The notes under the pieces: generated by a model
The model's database searches: none
Seen by the model: the letters and a program-made list of their open reading frames with translations, nothing else
What the model was told of the DNA's origin: nothing
NCBI GenBank assembly: GCA_009760855.2
Contig: WPIO01000095.1
Coordinates: 404,501-468,500 of the forward strand
Direction of reading: 5' to 3'
Length of the DNA stretch: 64,000 nt
From: Cristatella mucedo
Taxonomy: Eukaryota; Bryozoa; Phylactolaemata; Cristatellidae
Shown: positions 1-9,939 of the stretch, one piece after another
How the letters are laid out: every line of letters begins with the position of its first letter
How positions within the stretch are numbered: position 1 is the first letter of the stretch
Made by a program: the position numbers and the translations under genes

Positions 1-1240
1 TGATTTGTAGGGCCTGTGGAGTTTGGCCAACGAGGCTGTGGTCGGATAAAATGTTGATTTCGTGACTCGACTCGAGACTTTTCAAGTCGCATTGTTTGAC
101 AGGAAACGTGTTCAGTGATTAGTGGAGAGGTCGGTGAATTTGTGGTTCAGCAAAGTTGCCCTGTTCCCGAGTTAGGTATCAGCTGCAGTGCCCTGAGAAT
201 CTTCAGGGAACTCTGCCACTTCGGGTGGGTTTTAGTAATCAACCCTTTCTAAAGACCTGTGCGTAGTGCAGATGCGTGCTATAGGTCCGATATGCAATCG
301 TGGCAATTCGATAGTGAGTTCGTAGCTTGGTATCTTGTTTTGCCTGCTGCATTAAAAATATTTTTGTGCTCTCATGTCAATCACTGCTACGTTGACCATG
401 TGATCCATCTGATGGAATTCCGTGGAGGAGCTTCATGGATCTGATCTTTGTCCAATCATTTTCGATCTGACGCTCTGCAAGTCCAAGGAGGGAAGTAACT
501 CTGCAGGAGATCATCTAGTCTGCTAAATATAAGCAACTTGGATTCGTCGTGGCCAGTAAATGGTGCACATTGCTGGTGTGCCAAGGTCGCATGCCAAGCT
601 TGGGTTTCTGGTGTCCGAACTGGCTTAGTCTTTGTGGCTTTGTGAAGCTACTGAACTAGGTCTACTGTTCTGGCTCCTGCATGCTGCTGGCATTTAAGCT
701 TCGTTCAGTTGATGCTTTTAACAGGTGACTTGGATTCATTGGCACCCATTGACCGGCTATAGTCGCTCTATGGGGTTCAAATCAGGCGACTGGCTGTGCC
801 ACTGCGTCAGCACCAAACAAGGATTCGTTTCAGAAAGTACTTCACTTGCCTGGCAGTGCGCTGCCTAGGATCGTTATCTTGCTGCCGTATGTAGCATCCT
901 GAAGCAAAGTGTTTGAGCTTTGAATTTCAACTTGCTTGACCGATTAGAACTTGGGTTAAAGTAATTTTTGAAAAATTCTTCTTTGGTGCTGGTTCAGTGG
1001 CCAAGTCAGTCGTCTGATATGAAACGTGTGGAGCGACTATGCAACGATATCGGCAGGCGGCTAAGAAGGGGTGCTATCTACACCAGTAGTCAACCTTTTC
1101 AGTAAAACTCAGCTCTATGGAATGTGGGGCAGGAGAAGAGACAATTCAGCACCTTGTGATCTTTATGCCTGGCCAGACAAGGGAGCTTATAAAGAATCGT
1201 GATGAGGCAACGTCAAAGTAAACGTATTCATACCAACAGG
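1..1240. other. Unique sequence, no gene recognised
   Basis: No repeat family, splice-bounded exon or conserved protein segment was recognised. Short open frames occur but none looks like a known domain. The 5' exons of the MGME1-like gene, whose last two exons start at 2610, must lie to the left of the window or be too divergent to see here. Confidence 0.5.
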
Positions 1241-1400
1241 GTATAATAATAATAATATAATATAATTCATTTATATAGCGCCCCAAGAGAACTTAATCTC
1301 TATTCAGGCGCTTCACATATGCCTCGGGGCTCGAGCCCACGACCTCAGTCAGACCTTGGTCGGGGCGAGCACCTTAACCGCTAGACCAAACCAGCTCGGC
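1241..1400 (-). mobile_element. tRNA-derived SINE, family A
   Basis: On the minus strand this reads as a tRNA-like head (box A-like segment following TGGTTTGGTC, box B-like GTCGTGGGCTCGAGCCC) followed by a body with CATATGTGAAGCGCCTGAAT and a tail hairpin ending GGGGCGCTATATAAAT and an AT-rich tail. The same sequence recurs at 5021, 5635, 21958, 36823, 51945 (minus), 57665 and 62491, which defines a dispersed family. No flanking duplication was resolved. Confidence 0.8.
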
Positions 1401-1404
1401 AAAT

Positions 1405-2400
1405 ATTTTTGTTTTGGGGCTGTCAATAAATATTTGCACGTGCTGTAACTTGAATATGCCCGTCATCGTAGCAAAACCGTTTTGTTACCCGAACGAATTT
1501 TTGGTCGCAGCAACTGCAGGTGGGTGCTACAAAGGAGTTTTCTATAACGCACTCAAAGCCTAAGCAGCTTTTGGTGCGCATATGGCAGCCAGCAGACTTC
1601 ATGTCATGCAACAAAGAGAAAGTGAGAAACATAGCTGAGTCAGGAATGCAGTCGAAGAAGTCAGTAGCATAGAATTTGCAGCTAAGGCCGATTGGAAAGT
1701 ATTGGCACCGTTGGCAGCTGAGAATAGATGTTGTGTAAGGATGGTGGAAGTAAGCTTTACAGTCTAGCACTTTCAAAGCAAAAGCTTATATGGCCAAAGC
1801 TATTTAAGCACAGGAACAGTATTGTCCATTGAGCCAATTGTCATCAAGTATACCGTTGTTAGATGTGAAATGGACAGGGTTAGCATTTACATGTAGTCAC
1901 TAACAGTAGGCACAGCATCAGCACCCATAAGAACGCAATGGACAAATCACAGGGACTCAATGAATGCTGTCAAAAACAGGTGTTTCAAGCTTCTTTTTAA
2001 TGTCGTCAAGTCTGGGGATGTCGTGACGTCAGTCGGGAGTGAGTTCTAGGCCATGAGAGCATTTAAACTAAAGGCACGGTCTCCAAAGGCTGTGAGGTCC
2101 GTACGAGGTATAGCTAAACGATTTGAGTCAGAGCAGCGGGTTGTATTATGCTTCGCATGGTAGGTGAGTAGTTCTGAAGGTAGACTGTAGCCAGAGAAGG
2201 AAGGGACCTAAAAGTAAGTGACAAAACCTTGAAGTCGAGACATCACTTGACTGGAAGCCAGTGCAGGTCGGTGAGAAGTTGTGGGATGTGGCAACTGCGA
2301 TGCTAACGACAGACAAGCCTAGCTGCAGAGTTTGGCCCCTTGCTTATTTGCTTGAGCCTTTGTTCTTGTGAAGTTATCTGAGGTTACCAGATGTGCAGAA
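1405..2400 (-). mobile_element. CR1/L2-type LINE 3' fragments (two pieces)
   Basis: Two adjacent antisense pieces. The stretch at about 1520-1690 matches the 3' UTR of the LINE at 9940-11945 (segment around 11740-11880). The stretch at about 1900-2400 encodes, on the minus strand, the conserved post-RT C-terminal region of CR1/L2 ORF2 (HITPxLxxLHWLPVK-like block, then the APxxWNSLP region), broken by several stops and frameshifts. Only decayed 3' ends are present. The two pieces may be separate insertions. Confidence 0.7.
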
Positions 2401-2609
2401 CTTTACTTTTGGTCAAGATCAATAGAACTAGTTATCGTGTTAGTGTTGCCTGTATTGGGCCATGTTAACAGGTTTGCTAGGGAAATCTGAACTCACGTCA
2501 TCATATCGCCAAGTTTCTTGGTGACCTTTGCTATTGGCTAGGCTATAGAAAAACTGTATATCCTTGCTCATTCTCTCCCACATCATTGTTGTTGTTCACT
2601 CCACTGCAG

Positions 2610-2991
2610 GGGTACTTCTAGCATAATTGAGTGGAAGACGTCAAAGAAGCCCAAGCAATCGCTCTCTGCTACATTCGATCACCCTCTGCAGGTAGCCGCC
2701 TACATGGGCATCTGGAATCGATGGATACAGAGTCAGCCACATATGATGCAGGTACATAGCACCCACGAGCACATTTTGAATGGCGAACTCTCGTATTTTT
2801 TTTTATTGCTAACACATCGATCGTTTTGGTCGTAGGCACAGCAGCTGAGCCCCGTACTACAGGGCGTTCTGGTGGTAGCCTATGAGAGCGGTGACCGTGC
2901 CAATGTGCTGATCATGCGGGACAGCAGGTGCAGCTACTACTGGCAGGAGTGGCTACAGCGGCTGCACGCATTCTGGGCCCAGAAGCTTTAG
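2610..2991 (+). CDS. MGME1: MGME1-like mitochondrial genome maintenance exonuclease, last two coding exons (partial)
   Basis: Two exons joined in phase 0. Exon one (2610-2751) follows a CACTCCACTGCAG acceptor and ends at CAG|GTACAT; exon two (2836-2991) follows TCGTAG and ends with TAG. The intron is 84 bp. Together they encode the last 98 residues or so. Exon one carries IIEWKTSKKPK, the E-x-K part of a PD-(D/E)xK nuclease core, then a TFDHPLQVAAYMG block. Exon two carries QGVLVVAYESG and a terminal YYWQEWLQRL helix. The order and spacing match the C-terminus of animal MGME1, a mitochondrial single-strand DNA exonuclease that trims flaps and turns over linear mtDNA. The vertebrate protein has Asp where Glu stands here. 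The N-terminal half, including any targeting peptide, is not seen in the window. The family call rests on recall of the motif series, not on a search. Confidence 0.85.
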
Positions 2992-3400
2992 CAGAAGCCA
3001 TTAGCGGCAGCCAGCCCTGGCATGGCTACATTCTCGACTAGCAATGGATGAAAGCTTGCCGGTGGTGGTGAGGGGTGGAGAATGTTGCATTCTGACTTAA
3101 AACAGTGGTGCCCTCTTGTCGGTGGCTATATCATTTATCGGCTGTGTCATAATTCTGCGAGACATTTCCCCCAGACTATGTGCTGTACTGAGCTTACTGT
3201 CAAGTACCCCTCCCCCTTTGGTTTGCACTGCTGGTTTGCCGAGTGGAAAGCAACCTGCTTCGAAGGACACGGCCATGCCTCTACTCTCACTGCCATTCCA
3301 CCGACGACAGGCTGGCCATACTCTGTGCCCACTTCGAAAAACATTCGGAAATTTCCATGGCAGTTATAGCTTGTTGCAATTAGTAAATAAAAGTGAACAT
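2992..3400 (+). other. 3' UTR of the MGME1-like gene
   Basis: Non-coding sequence between the TAG at 2989-2991 and a canonical AATAAA at 3386-3391. It contains overlapping short open frames on both strands, taken as chance. The mRNA probably ends near 3405-3415. Confidence 0.6.
3386..3391 (+). terminator. Poly(A) signal AATAAA of the MGME1-like gene
   Basis: AATAAA in the context GTAAATAAAAGTG, about 395 bp after the stop codon. It is the first canonical plus-strand signal downstream of the gene that was noticed. Confidence 0.6.
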
Positions 3401-3419
3401 TTGAGCTTAACTAAAGTTA

Positions 3420-4140
3420 GTGTGTAAGAATGATCTTCTGAGCTAAAATCCTTGTTTTCATGAGACTTACTGCAAGAGCAGTGTGAGACTGATGCTCAAG
3501 GATTTTTATTCACTCCTCGAATGCTCGCCTGCTGTGCCCGATGCCAGAGGCATCAACATTAGCCACCTGCCAAAACGGGGTAGATTAGCTAGTTCATTAA
3601 AAACTATGCTTCGTTGTAAATGCCCGCCGATGCACTGCTGCCGTCTGGCAGCTCGGCGTGAGCAGGAGCCAGCCTTAACAGATAGCTAGCTGGTGGTATG
3701 CAAGCCATGTAAAGCATATGAGCCGGCCCGGCCTGCCGGATCGACCGATGCGTGTCTACTCGATGAGGGTCGGCAGCAAGTGATGGAAGAAAATGCTTCT
3801 CCTTTTACTGCCGGGCATTTTTCGGTCATGCTTTCCGTCAGACAGTGTGTGTAGAAGGTAAATTGCCTGAGTGTAGATTATGATGAACCATGCGACGCAC
3901 CAAAAGTCCGTGGCTTGGTTTTGGTTGCTCTGCGTGATGGGTAGAACTTAGGGCTGCTCAACGAGAGAGAGATGAGCAGATCCAAGTGCTAGTGCTCAGC
4001 CTGCCTGCTATGCATCTGCTCGAGGCTCGGTGAACTAGTCCTGTGCGATCTGCTGAACTTGGGAGTCTAAACTTGACGAAATTCTGCTTGCTGACTTGTC
4101 TTTGTGCTCAGTAAGTGAAAACTGCTTATTGCTGTAGCAG
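3420..4140. other. Unique sequence, nothing recognised
   Basis: No repeat or conserved coding segment seen between the MGME1-like 3' end and the hairpin at 4144. Confidence 0.4.
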
Positions 4141-4143
4141 GGT

Positions 4144-4188
4144 GCTCGGGGTACCGCCCTACGGCTGTTGTAGGACGGTACCCTGAGC
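4144..4188. repeat. Inverted repeat, 19-bp arms with 7-base loop
   Basis: The left arm begins GCTCGGGGTACCG and the right arm ends CGGTACCCTGAGC. 17 of 19 positions pair, the loop is GGCTGTT, and one further T-A pair extends the stem outside. It lies directly before a 5'-truncated SINE-B copy and may be a remodelled SINE head or a separate small palindrome. Confidence 0.8.
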
Positions 4189-4194
4189 AGATCC

Positions 4195-4345
4195 AGTTGC
4201 TTTCACGACCGAGGTCGTGGGTTCTATTCCTGCAGTGGGCGATTCTTTAATGCCACTGCAAGCGGTGGTGATAGCCATAAGGGCTCTTCTATCCGTACAC
4301 AAAAAGAGGCTGTTTAATCAGCTAGGATTTATTTATTTACAGCTC
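4195..4345 (+). mobile_element. tRNA-derived SINE, family B (5' truncated)
   Basis: It shares with 27781-27945 and 35577-35768 the segment GTTGCTTTCACGACC, a box B-like GGTCGTGGGTTC, a GTGGGCGATTCTTTA block, a CACTGCAAGCGGT block and the end GCTGTTTAATCAGCTAGGAT followed by TTTA repeats. The tRNA-like 5' part, including box A, is missing or replaced by the adjacent hairpin. Confidence 0.75.
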
Positions 4346-4349
4346 CAGG

Positions 4350-5020
4350 TGACTGTTTGGCCTACTCATGGACGGTTACTCGGGACAGCCAATTGTGGAG
4401 GTTGGGCTGCATTCTGCTGCAGCCGGGTCACCCCTTTTAGGGTTGATCCAAAACTGCTGCCCCACACCCTCTGGTGGTACATCCCGGTATGCCTGGTATC
4501 ATCTTGAGCTTGAGCTTAATTCTATCTGGATCGTCCAAGTCCACGGTCGCCTATCCTGTGTTGAGCTTGGTCTCAGGTATTCCGATGTTCATTCTGACTA
4601 AATAGCAAGCGCGGTTCCTGCTGCAAGCTGCCAAGCTATCTGTAAGCTGTGTGTTAGTGTGCCTGTATCGTTGCAGCTCAGAGTCACTGCAAGCCTATAC
4701 TTCAAAACATACCATTGCCTATCTAGATCTAACTAGTCGCGCTTACATGGTCTTTTGCTGTACAGATTTTTTTCTGCCTTCTTACTTCGGGTACGTCATA
4801 GTGTCTGGAAAGGAGGCCCTTGATTTATCTGAAGCTTGCAGGATGAAACAGAAAATGTTTCTGCAGTATTAATTGCTGAGTCCAGTTGAAGCAGGAATAG
4901 ACAACCGATCGTAAGTACTGCCGCTCATTCTCACAACAAAATGGCTAAAGGCCACGTTAGATATGACGAGATTCCCTGCGGACTCGGCCCACTAGCTTCA
5001 TTTACTGTATTCTGTTTTGC
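4350..5020. other. Unique sequence, nothing recognised
   Basis: Short open frames only. None resembles a known protein and no repeat family member was recognised. Confidence 0.4.
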
Positions 5021-5150
5021 CCTGGCTTGCCCCTTGGGTAAGGTGCTTGCCTTTAACGGCTAAGGTCGTTGGCTCAAGCTCTTATGTATATGTAAAGCGC
5101 CGTTATAGAGATTGAGTTATCTCGGGGATGATGCTATACAAATGAATATT
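5021..5150 (+). mobile_element. tRNA-derived SINE, family A
   Basis: A diverged copy: TTGGGTAAGGTGCTTGCC head, a box B-like AAGGTCGTTGGCTCAAGCTC, then the tail GAGATTGAGTTATCTCGG and GATGCTATACAAATGAAT. Low identity to other copies implies an old insertion. Confidence 0.65.
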
Positions 5151-5634
5151 ATTTCATGTGTGATAACCCATAGCACTTGCTGCATCAACAAAACTCGGTG
5201 CTAGCACGTCGGGAGCTCCTCTTTGTCCGTCTTACAAAAAAATGTTATGACCACTTGTAAACGCCTCAAATCTGTGCCACCTTCCTTCAATAGCGAGTAG
5301 GAAAGGACCGTGTTGTTCGTGTGGCTGAAAGCCATGGCAGTGGGCTTATTTGGCACTGCTACCGTGCTGCCACCGCGAACCACGGGAGTTCCGATGCTCC
5401 AGCTTCCGATGGACAGCTTCGTTGCACATTGTCCTCCAGAGCAGGCCATGTGCTTGCCTTGGATCGGTGTAGTCCATAGCAGGTCAGAGGTCGTTGTGTC
5501 TGGACCCGTTCGACAAGGAACGGCCAAGGGTTTCAGCGTTTGCTCATGAGCTGAGTTTAGCTTGGAGGAGAGGACGTAGCCTAGTCGGGCAACTTGCCGG
5601 CTACAGCTGCACTTCGTGATCGTGTCTCTCAATC

Positions 5635-5768
5635 GCCCTAGTTTGGCCGAGGGGTCAAGGTGCTCGCCTTTGACGACTGTGTTCTTGAGCTCGAGCACTG
5701 CGACATATGTGAAGCACCTGGATAGAGATTACGTTGTTCCCTTAATTAAGACGCTATACAAATGAAGT
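5635..5768 (+). mobile_element. tRNA-derived SINE, family A
   Basis: TTTGGCCGAGGGGTCAAGGT head, GCTCGAGC B-box region, CATATGTGAAGCACCTGGAT body and GACGCTATACAAATGAA tail. It is the second SINE-A within 600 bp in the same orientation. Confidence 0.7.
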
Positions 5769-7558
5769 TGTATCGTATAATCGTCAGCGTTTTTCTTCAT
5801 TGTGTGTGTAGTGATTACGTTACCTTTTTTGTCCTGTCACTCGTGTAGCACCACGTTAGTATCTGTCAGCACTCGAACAGCCCTTCGAGCGTCTTCGGGA
5901 GCCCAAACAAATTTTTTTCTTCGGTCTATATACTGTTTGTTTTACTAGACTCGGTTCATTCCTGACCTAGCTCAATCATCGAGTTTACTGACGAATTTGG
6001 TGGACCGAACACGTGATACTGGCTAGGTGTACTTAGGCGATACATGTAGCTTTTGTAGTGGTACCGCCCGAACGATTGCTCATAGGCAAGGCCGTGATGA
6101 AGCATTAGGTTTAGGAAGAATAACAGATTTTCTTCCTATTGACGACAAACACTGCAAGGCAGACAATTTATCAAGCAGCCAATGCCATGAAATCTTAATG
6201 GCCCGAGAGCAGCATCTTTGCAATCAAGAGTCCTTGAGGATCTATTCAACCAGGTGCCGGCCCATGCATTCAGGTGCCTCAATTACCGCAGCGACTTTGC
6301 GAAAAGCTTGTAGTCGAGGCGCGTTGTAGGCGAGCATCGTCGTGTCGCCGCCTGCTGCAACGCATGATGCTGTATATAGGCGTCCGGCCTCATTTTTCTA
6401 GGAGAGCAATAGCTCACCCTGGGACTTCTGCCAATGGCCATTGTGCAGAAGGCCGCCTCCTTGGTGAAAAAAAATGTGTCGGTAGTGGTCGATGGAAAGA
6501 CTGCGGCAACGCAGGCTCCTGCACGGCAGAGAAAGCGAACGATCGTCGTGGGAGCCCGGCGTTATACCGCGACTACCGCATGACTTAGCACGATCGTCGC
6601 TGGTGTGCTTGGTGGAAGGGTGTTGACTATCTATTAGCTATAGCAGTATCGCTGATTTCGGCAGGCTAGAGTCTGTTAAGGGGTGTAGTTCTACAGCGGA
6701 GTTAAAGTATTATATGACCAACCTTGACCTCAGTTGTGGGTATTAATAAAACACATCAGTGTCACTGTCAATGGCGGAAGCTTGCCGAGCTCGAACGTCC
6801 AGCCTTAGACAGTAAACGAGTTTGCTATTTAATAGCCTGGTTCAGCAAACTTCTGAGGTCCAGTAGGGGGCATGGTTGTTACGAAATCATATTCTCTTAC
6901 TAGTCGCACTCGTTATTGTTCAGAGAATTGGACGAGATGCAACCACAAGAGGAAGGGAGAAAGATAGAGATACAGGATATCTTCGATTGGATGATTAGGT
7001 GATTAGATATCTTCGATCTTACGTTCCTATAAGCGATCGATTTCGTACAGCAAAATTTTCAGCCGCGGTCGTAGTCGTTTTTGTCTTTGTCGAGGCAGTA
7101 GTGGCAGCAACCAATGCTTGATGGTATTTAAATCTGTCTTTTTTGTCTCATGCAATTTCGCTTATCATGTCCACTCGATCACGCATCAGGCTCTGCAAAC
7201 TGTCTGCCACTGTTGTTTGTGATATTTTGCACATTCGCGTCCTTGAAAAGTTTCTTCTGCGTTTTTATTTTGAAAAAAATGGATATAATTAGTCATTTGA
7301 GACAATGTAAGGCCCATGTAGAACGTAAAAATGACACAAGCCTTAGCTGTGGATTTGGCTCGAAAGAAATTCGGTCTATACATGTTGTATATATTTGGAT
7401 ATATACGTATTAATTTACGTGCGTGTGCAATACCCCAATCAGCAGCCTGTACCCGGGGGCAGCAGCTTCGGGAATAGAAACCTGCCTGGCCTGACCAAAG
7501 CAGGGGTTTACGCTCGAGATTTCTATACACTATTCTACACTAGCTCACCTCTTCACGA
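5769..7558. other. Unique sequence, no gene recognised
   Basis: Frames of up to about 114 codons are present on both strands, overlapping one another, without recognisable domains or paired splice signals. A long AT-rich stretch runs from about 6890 to 7420. Confidence 0.4.
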
Positions 7559-9480
7559 GAAAGAAAAAGGAATAATTATTCCATTTCATAAAACGCCCTC
7601 TGAGAACTCAATCTCTATCTAGGCGGTTTACATTCGCTGCAAAGGAAGCACGATCTAATGGTTAGTGGCAGCATTCTCGATAAACAACACGAATAACATG
7701 GTTAAGGGGGACATGCACAGAGTAAGCATGCAAGCATAGTTAGTGGCAGCATGAACAGTGACAGCACGCATAAGCACATAAAAGTCGAATCAAGAGACCC
7801 ACTAAATACTGCAACAAATAATGCGTTTTTAGTTTTTTTTTAAATGTAGCGGGGAGTGAGCTCCAGGCTTCGGGAGCATACGAACTAAAGGCACGATCTG
7901 TAAAGGATTTGAGGTTTGTGCGACGTGTAGGTAAACGATTAGATTCCGAAAAGCTGGTGGTACGATGCTTAGCTTAATGAGGAGTAGATCTGATAGGTAG
8001 GCTGAAGCCAGAGAATGAAGGGACCTGAAAGTGAGTGACAAAACCTTGAAGTTGATGTGTTGCTTTATTGGGAGCCAGTGCAGGTCGGCGAGAAGTGGTG
8101 TGATGTGGCAACTGCGAAACTCACTACAGACAAGCCTAGCTTCGGAGTTTTGCACCAGCTGTAAGCGCCTAATTGCACAGGCCGGTAGACCAGCAAGCAG
8201 TGAGTTACAGAAATCAACACGGGATGTTACAAATCCGTGGACCAATTTAGATGTGGCATCCCTGTCTAAACAGGCCCGAATTGTAGCAATGTTATGGTGA
8301 TGAAAGTAGGTAGATTTGACAGTGGAGCTGATGTGGTCGTCAATAAAAGGTCACTTTGTCGATATTGCACCTTGACTTGGTGCAGATTCAACCTGAAATA
8401 TGCTGGCAGAGCCGATTTTGAGCTCTAACCTTTCTAATTTCTGAATCACTCGGTTTGCCCATAGCTAGTAAATTGGTTTTATCATCATTCAATTTAAGAA
8501 AGTTTGCTGCAGTTCATGTGTGGATGTCATCAATACCAGGGAGAACTGAGGGAGCTGAGAGAACTCGACGTGCTGGAGGGGTGAGAGGGATTAAAGCAAA
8601 GGTACAACTGTGAGTCATCTGCATAGAATTGAAAGCCTAGATTGAGCCTGGCAATTACATCGGCAGGAAGGAGAGTGAAGAACGGTGAAAAGAACGGAAC
8701 CAAGCACAGAGCCCTGAGGTACCCCATATTTCATTGGCTCTGCGGATGATCTTTGTCCAGTCCTATTAATACTCTGAAGTCTCCCACTGAGAGTGGACCT
8801 GAATCATTGCAGAGCAGTGTCAGTGATGCCCAGGCGAGATGAGAGGCGCTCAAGAAGGTCTTGGCGATCTATAGTATCAAAAGCTGTCTTAAGATTGGGC
8901 GAAACAAAAAGAGAGACTCTACATAAGTCTGCATTCTTAAGTACGTTTTTATGCACCCGAAGCAATGCTGACTTTGTAGAGTGACCATCTCTATAACTAA
9001 ACTGAAACTTGCTAGCAAGGTTTGAAGTTTCAATAAATGAGTTCAGCTACCCTGCCACGACTCGTTCCAAAACGGTAAGAGGGAGACTGGGCAGAAGTTG
9101 CTCAAATTCTCTCGTTCTAGTGTTGCTTTTTTTTAATTATAGCTTGACTACAGCCTTTTTGAAAGGTTCTAAAACATGACCTGAGGCTAATGACATATTT
9201 ATGATATTAGTTATGCATTGTAGCAGTAGATAAATGCTTCGTAGGAGCAGGACACTGAGAATAGGGCCCAGAGGACTATTTGTCTTCTTTGATTGGGATA
9301 TGAACTTCAGGAAGAGGTCACTATTGACCTTGAATGTAGACATTGAAGTGCTGCATGGAATTGAGGGTCAGGATTCCAGAAGATGCTGCCATCTTAGGGA
9401 TGGACTCCCTAATCTTGTCTATCTTGTTGGCAAAGAAGCTAAGGAAGCGATACACACACTTGTGTTCGATGTTCTCGTAG
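7559..9480 (-). mobile_element. CR1/L2-type LINE, RT domain to 3' end
   Basis: Antisense copy about 1.9 kb long. Reading on the minus strand: a TNIIN..S.ASGHVLEPFKKAVV segment (about 9150-9250), an AFDTIDRQDLLERL-like RT block (about 8820-8890), the YADDSQLYL catalytic motif (about 8600-8640), and the C-terminal domain (7829-8245) with FVTSRVDFCNSLLAGLP, HITPLLADLHWLPIKQ and YLSDLL blocks. The 3' UTR ends near 7570 with the stem-loop tail shared with SINE-A. The endonuclease half is absent and the RT region carries frameshifts, so the copy cannot be active. It is the best-preserved member of the subfamily called L2-A here. Confidence 0.85.
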
Positions 9481-9506
9481 TCGGTACATACACACACACA
9501 CAAATA

Positions 9507-9518
9507 TATATATATATA

Positions 9519-9560
<42 letters not shown>

Positions 9561-9643
9561 CAGCTCAGTTACGATATGAAGGAGCCTCAGTTACGTGAAG
9601 GAACCACATGTTGCCGAACCGGACTATATAAATAATATATATT

Positions 9644-9725
<82 letters not shown>

Positions 9726-9740
9726 TGAGCTGCTCTATAT
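9507..9740. repeat. (AT)n microsatellites bounded by an inverted repeat
   Basis: Two AT arrays (about 9507-9557 and 9643-9724). Arms AGAGCAGCTCAG (9553-9568 with flanking AT) and CTGAGCTGCTCT (9725-9740) are perfectly complementary over 16 bp and enclose about 156 bp, including the larger AT array. The segment could extrude as a cruciform, or it may be a small terminal-inverted-repeat element hosting an expanded microsatellite. Confidence 0.85.
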
Positions 9741-9939
9741 CATTAGTTATGCTCTGGAACAGTTTCATTTTACTCGAGTATTGTCACTACTTGATGTCAC
9801 TACTTGATTAGTCAGTGCCACTGAAGGTCATCGCCGAACTCAGAGTCATGGATATTCCTATTAATTTACAAAAAACTTCAAAAGATGTAGCGAAGGCTTG
9901 AACGTCGTTTTAAGAAATCGGGGTCTGGTGCAGATCTAC

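Noticed and set aside
9565-9807. Tyr-Ile repeat proteins on both strands
   Set aside because: Translations of (AT)n.
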